This document shows positions 45,435 through 53,030 of a stretch of 64,000 nucleotides of DNA, piece after piece (position 1 is the first letter of the stretch; each line of letters opens with the position of its first letter). The stretch spans positions 1-64,000 of the forward strand of contig JAUHYW010000030.1 in the NCBI GenBank assembly GCA_030426085.1, in the 5' to 3' direction. Both the position numbers and the translations under genes were made by a program. The stretch comes from a bacterium (GTDB lineage Bacteria; Myxococcota_A; Bradymonadia; UBA7976; UBA1532). The notes under the pieces are model-generated. The model did no database searches. It had not been told where the DNA came from and was given only the letters and a program-made list of their open reading frames with translations.

Positions 45435-45973
45435 CGACGCTCTCCCAAGGGATCGAGCATCGGGACCAACGACACCGATCGAGCCCTGTCAAAAGCTTCT
45501 CGTGAGTCGCTCTCGAGGTGATGCCCAGCCAGGATCGCCGCTCCACCGATCACCGCGATGATGCCTCCTGCAAGCATCGCGCCGGCGCCGCCCATGATCT
45601 CCTCGACTCGATATCCGTCGTAGCCTGCGTCGGGATCCGATTCGACGCTGGCGTATACTGCCGCGCCCACCAGGAGTGTGACCCCGCCGATACCCACGAC
45701 GATCCCCCCGGCAAGCTGCTCGGTTTCACCCGCATGCCGGACCCTGGCGACGCCCCGCCTATCGAAGGTCTTCGTATGACCCCATTTGTCGGTGAGCGTG
45801 ATGCGTCCACTTTCGGCTTGCTGCACTCGCCCCTTCAGCGTGGATCCATCCTTCATGTGGACCACGGTCTCGGAGCACGCTGTGGCGAGGTTCAGAGACG
45901 CCGTCAGCACCAGGGCGACGAGCAAGGATTGACACACACGGCCCGGGCCCACCCCGAGTTCGTCCCTGTTCAT
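45407..45973 (-). CDS. Exported membrane protein with an SH3/LSm-like segment
   Basis: 188 aa. A signal-like hydrophobic segment (residues ~14-32) ends ATAC, a weak lipobox. Residues ~35-80 (VVHMKDGSTLKGRVQQAESG, then RITLTDKWGHTKTFD) form a small beta-barrel pattern like bacterial SH3 or LSm-type domains. Two further hydrophobic Gly-rich helices (~89-108 and ~126-148) would place it in the membrane. Its DNA is visibly lower in GC than the chromosome average in the window. The gene's 3' end is part of a 31-bp tandem duplication. No family recognised. Confidence 0.6.
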   Translation of the reverse strand: MNRDELGVGPGRVCQSLLVALVLTASLNLATACSETVVHMKDGSTLKGRVQQAESGRITLTDKWGHTKTFDRRGVARVRHAGETEQLAGGIVVGIGGVTLLVGAAVYASVESDPDAGYDGYRVEEIMGGAGAMLAGGIIAVIGGAAILAGHHLESDSREAFDRARSVSLVPMLDPLGERRGLLARWRW

Positions 45974-46149
45974 CCTTCAATCCTCCAGGCTTCTCGGCGC
46001 TGTGGGTCGGGCTGTTCGACAACACTAGCCTCACCCGAGAACGAGCGCAAAGGGCGCCCACGGCCTGTGACCGCAGGAGCGCAGCAACGGGGTGACCCGG
46101 CGTTGACCCGGCGTGGCGGGCACGTGTTCGGGTGCGGCCCGCTCGGGTA

Positions 46150-46194
46150 TCACTTCTTGTAGTCGATGCGCCCGATCTCTTCCCTGGCCTTCAC
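46150..46194 (-). other. Possible displaced C-terminus of the neighbouring lipoprotein
   Basis: On the minus strand 15 codons read VKAREEIGRIDYKK then TGA. They follow the palindrome unit that begins right after the stop of the lipoprotein gene at 46239. The sequence is protein-like, so the repeat may have separated it from that gene. This is inference. Confidence 0.4.
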
Positions 46195-46195
46195 C

Positions 46196-46240
46196 CGGGA
46201 TCGAGGTGCTGTCCGGGATCGAGGTGCCGGGCACCTTGTC
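46196..46240. repeat. REP-like palindrome cluster 4
   Basis: One perfect palindrome GGTGCCGGGCACC (46223-46235) and one truncated copy in CCGGGATCGAGGTGC units. It overlaps the stop of the lipoprotein gene and adjoins the displaced coding-like segment to its left. Confidence 0.85.
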
Positions 46241-46550
46241 AGCAGTCGTACAGCGGCTCGATCAAGAGCTCGCTGCCCCCCCGGGTGGGCGCCTCGAAGC
46301 CGTCGATCGGGATGACGGTCTCACCGAGGGTCAGCCGCCCCCGGGCGACGCGCAGGCGCGGCACGTCGTCCTGCACCCCGGCGAGACCGGCGGCCGGCGT
46401 GACCGCCAGGGGCGCGGCCGCCTGCTGCGCGGGCGTCGGGTCGGCGTCGGCGAGGGCCCGCGCGTCCGGGGCGGAGGCCTCGTCCCGCTGGCAACCGGGC
46501 GTGCAGCAGAGGGCGAGGGCGAGCAGCGAGGCGGGCGGTGGACGGCGCAT
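46239..46550 (-). CDS. Small lipoprotein, possibly truncated by a repeat insertion
   Basis: 103 aa. Signal MRRPPPASLLALALCCTPGC gives a lipobox Cys near residue 20. An Ala/Asp/Pro linker follows, then a short domain ending LTLGETVIPIDGF, EAPTRGGSELLIEPLYDC. The end is abrupt: the palindrome cluster begins at the stop and coding-like sequence (VKAREEIGRIDYKK) resumes 47 bases further in another frame. If joined, the domain would end IEPLYD...VKAREEIGRIDYKK. The original start is chosen because upstream codons belong to the 42-bp satellite and are not needed. Function unknown. Confidence 0.6.
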   Translation of the reverse strand: MRRPPPASLLALALCCTPGCQRDEASAPDARALADADPTPAQQAAAPLAVTPAAGLAGVQDDVPRLRVARGRLTLGETVIPIDGFEAPTRGGSELLIEPLYDC

Positions 46551-46692
46551 GGGGCCAGCATGCCGGGGGCTGCGGGGGTCGGCAAGCGCCGGTGGAGTCG
46601 CTCTCGTCGTCCGCCATGCGCGTCCTCGTCTTCGTGAGATGACATCGGAGTTGGTCGCGCGGTCGAGGAGCAAGCGCCCGTGTCCGAGATCG

Positions 46693-47400
46693 GGAGGCGA
46701 CTCGACACAGCGATCGCCCTCACGCCTGAAGTCCGGGTCCGGCCGGAAAAATCGATCGCCCTCATGCCTGAAGTCCGGGTCCGACCGGAAAAATCGATCG
46801 GCGTCATGCCCGAAGTCCGGGCCCGACCGGAAAAATCGATCGCCCTCATGCCTGAAGTCCGGGTCCGACCGGAAAAATCGATCGCCCTCATGCCTGAAGT
46901 CCGGGTCCGACCGGAAAAATCGATCGCCCTCATGCCTGAAGTACAGCCCCCACCCGCCCCACCGGTCGGTCGGGGCCGATGCCCGACGGGTCGGACCCGG
47001 CCGCCAGACGCGACGGCGATCTGCGCGCCGGGTCCGACCTGCGCGCGGGTTCCAGCGCCGAGCGGGTGAAGCGGGTCCGACCCGTCCGCCCGCCCGGAAC
47101 CGGATCCGCCGCGCGGGTCCGACCCGTCCTCCGGGCATCACGCCGATCGCGCGCGCGGGTCCGACCCGTCCGCCCACTCAGAGCCGGATCCGCCGCGCGG
47201 GTCCGACCCGTCCTCCGGGCATCACGCCGATCGTGCGCGCGGGTCCGACCCGTCCTCCGGGCATCACGCCGATCGAGCGCGCGGGTCCGACCCGTACCCC
47301 AGGCATCACGCCGCTCGAGCGCGCGGGTCCGACCCGTCCGCCCGCTCCGAACCGGATCCGACGCGCCGGTCGCACCCGGACACCGGCCCCCGGCGAGGCG
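46693..47400. repeat. 42-bp-period satellite array of about 16 units
   Basis: Left half (46693-46945): units of GTCCGGGTCCGACCGGAAAA plus ATCGATCGCCCTCATGCCTGAA, with GGG landmarks at 46735, 46777, 46819, 46861 and 46903, exactly 42 apart. Right half (46988-47400): CGCGCGGGTCCGACCCGTCC followed by one of two alternating 22-bp segments, with landmarks at 47073, 47115, 47157, 47199, 47241, 47283 and 47325, again 42 apart. Both halves share GGGTCCGACC, an inverted repeat, and the phase runs through both with one 1-bp slip. All this lies between the lipoprotein and protease genes (857 bp without a supported gene). Confidence 0.9.
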
Positions 47401-47407
47401 CCTCGGA

Positions 47408-48082
47408 TCAGTGCCAGACCTTCTCGAACTGAGGGTGATCGCTCGCCTTGTCGCCGTAATCGCCGCCGGGCACCAGCCCCGACAGGTCGAGCAGGACCTC
47501 GCGCTGATCGAAGTTGGGCACCACCGGCGCCGCGTAGCTGATGATGCGCAGCATCGAGAAGCCCCGCCGCTTCATCGCGCCCATCAGCAGCGCTGCGAGG
47601 GGGTAGGTCTGCTTGCGGCCGAACGTGTAGGGCTGGATCCTCGGCCCCTTCTTCGCCCGCTGCGCGAACTGCTTCGAGTACTTGTCGAACGTCTTGTCGT
47701 CGCCCAGCCGCTTCGCCGTCATCGCCTTGTCCCGCAGCGCCAGCCGCTTCTTGGACTCGGACCACGAGGTGACCGACGACCCCGCGTTGCACACCAGCAG
47801 GTGCAGGTCGCGGTGGTCCCGGTTCAGGCCGTCCTTCAGGAGCTGCGCGGCCACCTGATCGGGGGTCAGCGAGCCGACGGCGCTGGTGAACAGCGGCACC
47901 AGGCCGTGGCCGTGCACGAACAGGTACAGCGGCGCGCGGCAGTGCAGCGTGTCCAGGCCGCCCTTGCCCGCCAGGAAGGGCCTGGCGAAGCTGTTGGGCC
48001 AGAAATAGCAGAAGCCCTTCATGTCCCCGAGCAGGCTCTTGTCGTTCACCGGGCAGTAGATAGCGGCCTTGTTGATCCGCAC
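47408..48082 (-). CDS. Clan CD (caspase-like) cysteine protease candidate
   Basis: 224 aa; GTG start five bases after GAGGAGG. Two features of clan CD peptidases (caspases, C11, C80 toxin proteases) are visible: a hydrophobic strand followed by the catalytic His-Gly (PLYLFVHGHG, His57 or His59) and, ~40 residues later, a second hydrophobic strand followed by the nucleophile Cys (LHLLVCNAGSS, Cys98). The intervening SLTPDQVAAQLLKDGL helix is also as in these folds. The C-terminal half contains Lys/Arg-rich segments (SKKRLALRDKAMTAKRL) and no known domain. No signal peptide. Partner or activation mode unknown. The DNA is less GC-rich than neighbours by eye. Confidence 0.62.
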   Translation of the reverse strand: MRINKAAIYCPVNDKSLLGDMKGFCYFWPNSFARPFLAGKGGLDTLHCRAPLYLFVHGHGLVPLFTSAVGSLTPDQVAAQLLKDGLNRDHRDLHLLVCNAGSSVTSWSESKKRLALRDKAMTAKRLGDDKTFDKYSKQFAQRAKKGPRIQPYTFGRKQTYPLAALLMGAMKRRGFSMLRIISYAAPVVPNFDQREVLLDLSGLVPGGDYGDKASDHPQFEKVWH

Positions 48083-48179
48083 GATGACCTCCTCGGGGTG
48101 CCGCCGCTCGGGCGAGTGGGTGATGGCGGTATGTCGTTAACGGTAGAGAAGCCGCGTCCGCGGATCAGTGGCGATTTCT

Positions 48180-48842
48180 CTATGCCCGGGGGTTGACCGA
48201 GGGGCCGCTGCGGCAGACGAGCAGCCGCGCGTCGCGCCAGATCGGGGTGAGCCACGGCGCCGGGGGCAGGGGCAGATCGAGGCTGCACACCCGGATGGGG
48301 CGGGCCTCGGCGAGCGCGGCGAGGTCGTCGAGCACCCGGGCGAGGCGGGCGCCGCTGAAGGGGCAGTAGAGGAAGAACACCGTGCCGATGGGCACCCGCC
48401 CGACGAGCTCGGCGGCGTCGCCCTCGATGACCGCGACCCGCTCGGCGTTCAGCCGGGCCGAGAGCGCCCGGGCCCGGCGGACGAGCTGCGGCTGGACCTC
48501 GATCCCGATCGCGCCGGCGCCGGTGACGAAGTGGGCCAGCGCCGTCACCCGGCCGACGCCCGATCCGACGTCGACGAAGACGTCGTCCGCGGTCACCTCG
48601 GCGGCGTCGAGCATGCGCAGCACCAGATCGACGTCGCTCGGCAGGTAGGGCACGCAGCCCCGGGGCAGCGCGGGGCCGTCCGCGGGCAGCCCGTCGAGCC
48701 CGAAGGCCCGGTCGACCCACGCGTCGCGCCGGTCGGGCGGCACCGCGGTCAAGGCCCGGCGGAAGTCGTCCGGGGGCACGTCGCCTGCCGCGAGGCGTCG
48801 GGCCATCCGATCGGCGTCGGCCGCCAGCGCGTCGGCCGTCAT
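48180..48842 (-). CDS. SAM-dependent methyltransferase paired with a Rieske oxygenase
   Basis: 220 aa. SAM motif FVDVGSGVGRVTALAHF near residue 91 and IGIEVQPQLVRRAR for the acidic loop, preceded by the YLPSDVDLVLRML helix; this opening resembles Dot1-like/PrmA-type small enzymes. The ATG overlaps the stop codon of the preceding Rieske oxygenase gene by 4 bp (ATGA), so the two proteins are made together and may act on the same small molecule. VRVCSLDLPLPPAPWL near the end has the pattern of strand beta-7. Substrate unknown. Confidence 0.82.
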   Translation of the reverse strand: MTADALAADADRMARRLAAGDVPPDDFRRALTAVPPDRRDAWVDRAFGLDGLPADGPALPRGCVPYLPSDVDLVLRMLDAAEVTADDVFVDVGSGVGRVTALAHFVTGAGAIGIEVQPQLVRRARALSARLNAERVAVIEGDAAELVGRVPIGTVFFLYCPFSGARLARVLDDLAALAEARPIRVCSLDLPLPPAPWLTPIWRDARLLVCRSGPSVNPRA

Positions 48843-49972
48843 GGGCCCGCATCCAGCCGCGCTTCGAGCCGCGCGTGCCACGCCGACAGCGCCGCCTCGA
48901 ACCGGCCGAAGCGGAAGGCGGCGTTGGCCCCGGTCGCGATGCCCCGCTGGATCTGCTCGGCCAGTTCGAAGTCCTCGTTGAGCGCGGCCACCGTGATGGC
49001 GTGGTTGGCCTCGAGGAAGCGGCGGGCGCCCGCGCTGTAGCCGTCGGGGCCCGGCGCCCGGCCCACCGTCACCAGCCGGATGCGGGTGCGGTCGACCGCC
49101 TCGGGGGTCATGACCACCAGGACCAGGTGCCCGTCCTGCACCAGCAGCGAGACGTTGGGGGCCATCACGTAGAGCACGTTGGCGTGCTGCAGCAGCCGGG
49201 CGCCGGGCGGGGGGTCGGCCATCGAGGTCCGGGGCAGCACCAGCCGGACGTGCTCGCCGACGAAGGCGTGGATCGAGGCGGTGTCGGCGAACGCGGGGCC
49301 GATGGTGCGCCGGTGGGCGATCTTGAAGTGGTACGACTCCAGGCTGCCGTCGACGATGAGCTTCCAGTTGGCCCGCCACACCCGCTCTTCGGCGGCGAAG
49401 ACCGCCAGCCCCGGCCCGACCAGGCCTTCGATCTCGGTCAGCAGCCGGGTGGTCGGCCCGTCGAGCCCGGCCGTGGGGCGGCCGTCGGGCACGGCCCACA
49501 CCAGCCCGCCGGCCTCGAAGCACGGCAGCTCGACCAGCCCGCTCCCGGCGGGGTCGAGCCGGGGGAAGCCGTCCGGGTGGCGCACGTGCACCAGCGCCCC
49601 GTCGGTGGCGTAGCTCCAGGCGTGGTATGGACAGACGAACCGCTTGCAGCGGCCGGCCGGGCGCCGCTCGACCGTGGCGCCCCGGTGGCGGCAGACGTTG
49701 ACGAGCGCCCGCGCCCGCCCGTCGTCGCCCCGGGCCACGATCGTCGGCGTGCCCACCAGGTCGCGGGTCACGAAGGCCCCCGGCTCGGGCACCTCGCTGC
49801 TGTGGGCCACCAGGTTGGGCGTCGATCGGAAGAGGGCCGCGCGCTCCCGGGCGAAGCGGGCCGGGTCAGTGTAGCGCTCGACCGGCACCGTCGCCTCGTC
49901 GCCGTCCAGCGGCCGGGCGGCCGTCGCCCGGCGGGCGGCCTCGATGAGGGATGCTTCCAGCTCGGGCTGCAC
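48839..49972 (-). CDS. Rieske-type aromatic-ring-hydroxylating oxygenase, large subunit
   Basis: 377 aa. The Rieske centre is CRHRGATVERRP...CPYHAW (CxHx16-17CxxH, residues ~92-114). The catalytic domain has DGSLESYHFKIAH near residue 210, matching the DxxxDxxHxxxxH-like mononuclear iron site; the Asp that bridges the subunits is at DG. Length and order fit the alpha subunit of Rieske oxygenases such as choline/carnitine-type (CntA/GbcA-like) or aromatic hydroxylases. No reductase or ferredoxin gene is nearby, so it must take electrons from elsewhere. Translationally coupled to the methyltransferase downstream. Confidence 0.87.
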   Translation of the reverse strand: MQPELEASLIEAARRATAARPLDGDEATVPVERYTDPARFARERAALFRSTPNLVAHSSEVPEPGAFVTRDLVGTPTIVARGDDGRARALVNVCRHRGATVERRPAGRCKRFVCPYHAWSYATDGALVHVRHPDGFPRLDPAGSGLVELPCFEAGGLVWAVPDGRPTAGLDGPTTRLLTEIEGLVGPGLAVFAAEERVWRANWKLIVDGSLESYHFKIAHRRTIGPAFADTASIHAFVGEHVRLVLPRTSMADPPPGARLLQHANVLYVMAPNVSLLVQDGHLVLVVMTPEAVDRTRIRLVTVGRAPGPDGYSAGARRFLEANHAITVAALNEDFELAEQIQRGIATGANAAFRFGRFEAALSAWHARLEARLDAGP

Positions 49973-50172
49973 GTCGGCGCCTCCGATCCGTCGGCTCTAC
50001 CGGCATGCCACCGCCCGCCGGCCGGCTTGTCAACCGCGGCAGAGGGCCGCCGGGTCGTCGACCGTCGGGCGTCACGCTGTCACCCTCCCGCTGTATATGT
50101 CACGATTACCCCATATTCCCCATCGGGGACCGGGGAGGCCCGCCCGAGCCGGCCACACGAGGCGTCCGACAC

Positions 50173-50775
50173 ATGGAACCAGACGGCGACGGCACGTACA
50201 GTCCGACGCGGGGCGACGCCGCGCGCCGCCGGCAGGCCAGCCGCGAGATGCAGGCCTACGCCGAGGGCGACGACGGCGCGTTCCCCCGGCTCTACGCGCT
50301 GGTCGCTCCGGCGCTGTGGGGCTTCGTCGCCCGGCGGGTGGGCTGCCGGGCCGCGGCCGAGGACGTGATGCAACAGACGCTGCTGCACATGCACCGCGCC
50401 CGGGGTCGCTTCCGCCCCGGGGCCGATGTCTTCCCCTGGATGTTCACCATCGCCGCCCGCCTCGTCGTCGATCGCCACCGGCAGCGGCAGCGACGGCCGG
50501 CGAGCGCCCGGCCGGGCGAGGCGCTGGTCGACGGCGCGCCCGGCCCCGAGGCGCGGGTCGCGGCGGGGCAGCTCGAGGCGCGGCTGCACGCGGCGGTGGG
50601 CCGGCTGCCCGAGCGGCAGCGGGCGGCCTTCACCCTGGTCCGCGCCGAGGGGCTGTCCCACCGACAGGCGGCCGAGGCGCTCGGCACGAGCCCGCCGGCG
50701 ATCAAGTCCCTGATCCACCGGGCCCTGCGGGCGCTGCGCGGGGTGTATCGCGACGCCGACGGGGGCCCGCGATGA
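50173..50775 (+). CDS. ECF RNA polymerase sigma factor
   Basis: 200 aa from the ATG at 50173. The sigma-2 region (~25-95) contains FARLYALVAPALWGFV-like helices, AAEDVMQQTLLHMHRAR and FPWMFTIAARLVVDRHRQ; the sigma-4 region (~135-190) has LPERQRAAFTLVRAEGLSHR and PPAIKSLIHRALRALR as helix-turn-helix. No C-terminal extension. It overlaps the next gene by ATGA; that gene encodes a NrsF-like membrane protein, so the pair is a sigma/anti-sigma module. The target regulon may include itself. Confidence 0.93.
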   Translation: MEPDGDGTYSPTRGDAARRRQASREMQAYAEGDDGAFPRLYALVAPALWGFVARRVGCRAAAEDVMQQTLLHMHRARGRFRPGADVFPWMFTIAARLVVDRHRQRQRRPASARPGEALVDGAPGPEARVAAGQLEARLHAAVGRLPERQRAAFTLVRAEGLSHRQAAEALGTSPPAIKSLIHRALRALRGVYRDADGGPR

Positions 50776-51467
50776 GCCGGACGGACGGGGCGGACCATCC
50801 GCCGACGCTGCGCCCGGGGCTGCTCGACGACGTGCTCGACGCGGTCGGCGCCGAGCCGTCGCCGCCGCGGCCGGTCGTCCGGCGCCGGGCCTGGGGCTGG
50901 GTCGCGCTGTCGGTGGCGCTGGCCGGCGGGGTCTTCCTGGCCTACGGCGGGCTGCGCGAGGGCGGGGCGCCGCGGCCGGTGCTGGAGATCGTCGCCACGA
51001 GCCTCGGGGCGGCGCTCATCGCCGGATTCGGGCTGTGGCTGACCCTGGGGCAGCGGTCGATGCTGTCGCGCTCGGCGGGGGCCCTGGTGGCCACCGCGGT
51101 CGGGATCCCGCTGGCGCTGCTGGCGTGGAAGATCGCCTGGAGCGCCAGCTTCCCCGGCGGGCTGGCCCCGTGGCCCGGCCGGGTAGGCTGGCCCTGTCTC
51201 CAGATCAGCCTGCTGACCGCGATCACGCCGGCGCTGGCGCTGCTGCTCTCGCGGCGGGCCAGCGAGCCGCGCCACCCGCGGCTGCTCGGCGCGGCCCTCG
51301 GCGCGGTCGCCGGAGCCTTCGCCTGGGTGGTCACCGATCTGTGGTGCCCGGTGGGCCACGTGCCCCACCTGCTGCTGGGGCACGTCCTGCCGGTCGCGCT
51401 CTTCATCGGGGTCGGCGCCCTGCTCGGCGGGGCCTGCCTCGCCGTCCGCTGGTCGCCGGCCGGCTGA
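50772..51467 (+). CDS. NrsF/DUF1109-like membrane anti-sigma factor
   Basis: 231 aa with about six hydrophobic helices (40-60, 71-90, 100-120, 137-158, 169-190, 200-222), a cytoplasmic N-terminus and Trp/Pro-Cys contexts (WPCLQISL, DLWCPVGHVPHLLLGHVLPV) shared by the NrsF/DUF1109 family, which bind ECF sigma factors at the membrane. Its start is embedded in the stop of the sigma gene. Family assignment is from topology, the conserved Cys and neighbourhood; the signal sensed is unknown. Confidence 0.75.
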   Translation: MSRTDGADHPPTLRPGLLDDVLDAVGAEPSPPRPVVRRRAWGWVALSVALAGGVFLAYGGLREGGAPRPVLEIVATSLGAALIAGFGLWLTLGQRSMLSRSAGALVATAVGIPLALLAWKIAWSASFPGGLAPWPGRVGWPCLQISLLTAITPALALLLSRRASEPRHPRLLGAALGAVAGAFAWVVTDLWCPVGHVPHLLLGHVLPVALFIGVGALLGGACLAVRWSPAG

Positions 51468-51490
51468 GGCCGGGTCGGGGTGGGCCCCGC

Positions 51491-52888
51491 TCAGGGGTCG
51501 TTCGACGTGTCCTCGCCCAGCGCCGGGTCGATCGGATCACCGGTGAGCGCCTCGATGAACGCGATCAGATCGGCCTTCTCGGCGGCGGTGAGCCCCAGCG
51601 CCATCAGCGCCGGGTCGCGCACCCCCATCGGCGCCGGGCCGCCGCCGACGTCGTAGAAGTCGACGAGCGCGGCGAGGTCGGCGATCTGGCCGGCGTGCAT
51701 GTAGGGGGCGCTGATGGCCGCGTTGCGCACCGTCGGCACCCGGAACCGCCCGATCAGCGCGTCGCTGCGGGCCTCGACCGCGTCGATGAACGGCTGCCCG
51801 GCGGCCGGGTCGTCGCTGTAGGCCCCGACGCCGTTGAACGGATCACCGGCGATGGCCTCGACGACGTCGAACCGCCCGGCGTCCATCGCCGGCGCGTCGC
51901 CGGTCTGCTCGAGGCCCAGGTTGCGATACGACTGGTCGGTGAAGAACGGCCCGCTGTGGCAGCCCACGCAGCCGGCGTCGCCCACGAAGAGGGCGAAGCC
52001 CCGCTGGGCGCTCTCGTCGAGTTCGCCCGCGCCGGCCACGAAGCGGTCGAACGCCGAGGTGGTGCTGCGCAGGGTGCGCTGGTAGGCCTCGAGCGCCTTG
52101 CCCACGTTGGCCACGAGGCGGTTGACGGCCTCCTGGTCGGCGGGGTCCATCTCGTCCCACGCTGCGTCCCCCGGCTTGCCCTCGGCCGGGAAGCGGTCGA
52201 GGTCGTCGAGCGGCGGCAGCGGGTGATCCCCGAACACGGCGTCGTACTCGGCGCGGTACTGCTCGAAGACGACGTGGGCCACCCGCAGCCGGCTGCTGTT
52301 GAAGATGGCCCCGGCCTCGAACACCGCCCGGGGCAGGGCCCACATCACGTCGAAGCGCCCCCGCCAGGTGAAGCCGGCCTCGGCGTACCACGCGGCGTTG
52401 ACCGACCCCGGCGCGTGCCGCGGGTGGAAGCGCGCGCCGACGCCCACCGGATCGGCCGAGCCGAAGGTGTCGTCGTCGTGGCACACGAAGCACGAGACCT
52501 TGCCCGCCTCGCCCTCGGCGCCCAGGCGGCTGTCCATCTGCAGCGGCCCGGCCCAGTCGGCCTCGAAGTAGAACTTCTGCCCCAGCGCGGCGGCCGCCGG
52601 GTCGTCGGCGTAGTCGTTGGTGGGCGACGCCGGGATGGGCGGCATCGGCGACATCGCCCGCGCCATGCGGGTCTGCTCTTCGGTCAGGATGCCCAGGGTC
52701 TCGCCCGGCACCATGTCGGGCTCGGGGGTCATGTCGGCCTCGGGGGCCATGTCGGGCGCCGGCCCCATGTCGGCGCCGGGGTCCATGTCGGCCATCGGAT
52801 CGGCCGGGTCGTCGTCGTCACAGGCGCTCAGCCACAGCCCGCAGGCCGCGACCAGCCACACCAGCCACCCACGCTCGGATATACGCAT
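51491..52888 (-). CDS. Di-haem cytochrome c peroxidase / MauG-family lipoprotein
   Basis: 465 aa, ATG after GGAGGAGAC. The lipobox is in WLSAC, followed by an Asp/Met/Pro linker (PDMAPEADMTPEPDM). Two haem c sites are visible, CFVCH near residue 133 and CVGCH near 302, in the order and spacing of bacterial di-haem peroxidases, plus the C-terminal YMHAGQIADLAALVDFY family motif with Met/Tyr. It probably reduces peroxide with electrons from another cytochrome, or oxidises a protein side chain as MauG does. It is convergent with the anti-sigma gene (24 bases between their stops). Confidence 0.88.
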   Translation of the reverse strand: MRISERGWLVWLVAACGLWLSACDDDDPADPMADMDPGADMGPAPDMAPEADMTPEPDMVPGETLGILTEEQTRMARAMSPMPPIPASPTNDYADDPAAAALGQKFYFEADWAGPLQMDSRLGAEGEAGKVSCFVCHDDDTFGSADPVGVGARFHPRHAPGSVNAAWYAEAGFTWRGRFDVMWALPRAVFEAGAIFNSSRLRVAHVVFEQYRAEYDAVFGDHPLPPLDDLDRFPAEGKPGDAAWDEMDPADQEAVNRLVANVGKALEAYQRTLRSTTSAFDRFVAGAGELDESAQRGFALFVGDAGCVGCHSGPFFTDQSYRNLGLEQTGDAPAMDAGRFDVVEAIAGDPFNGVGAYSDDPAAGQPFIDAVEARSDALIGRFRVPTVRNAAISAPYMHAGQIADLAALVDFYDVGGGPAPMGVRDPALMALGLTAAEKADLIAFIEALTGDPIDPALGEDTSNDP

Positions 52889-53030
52889 CGGTCTCCTCCT
52901 CCTGTCGTTCACCGTTCCTCCCGGTGGTGTCGGCACTACGCCGGGCAGGGGGGCGGGTTGCGGTGGGCGGTGGAGATTGTGTGGCGGCCGCGTTGGCGGC
53001 GGTCTGACGGCGGCCCTTCGCCGGAGCGGC

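Noticed and set aside
46239-46550. Calling the small lipoprotein an ExbD/TolR-like protein
   Set aside because: The segment around LLIEPLYD is reminiscent of that family, but the protein has a lipobox rather than a membrane helix with an Asp, and it is too short to decide.
46693-47400. The 42-bp array as a CRISPR
   Set aside because: There are no unique spacers (the intervening 22-bp segments recur), repeats differ between halves, and no cas genes are present.
46331-47541. The 42-bp array as a protein-coding tandem repeat gene
   Set aside because: All frames are open in both directions, and no start with a ribosome-binding site or plausible domain is seen. The lipoprotein start at 46550 is independent of it.
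42738-48082. An actin-like partner gene for the profilin
   Set aside because: Searched the translated frames in the island for actin-like ATPase motifs and found none; a partner could be elsewhere in the genome.
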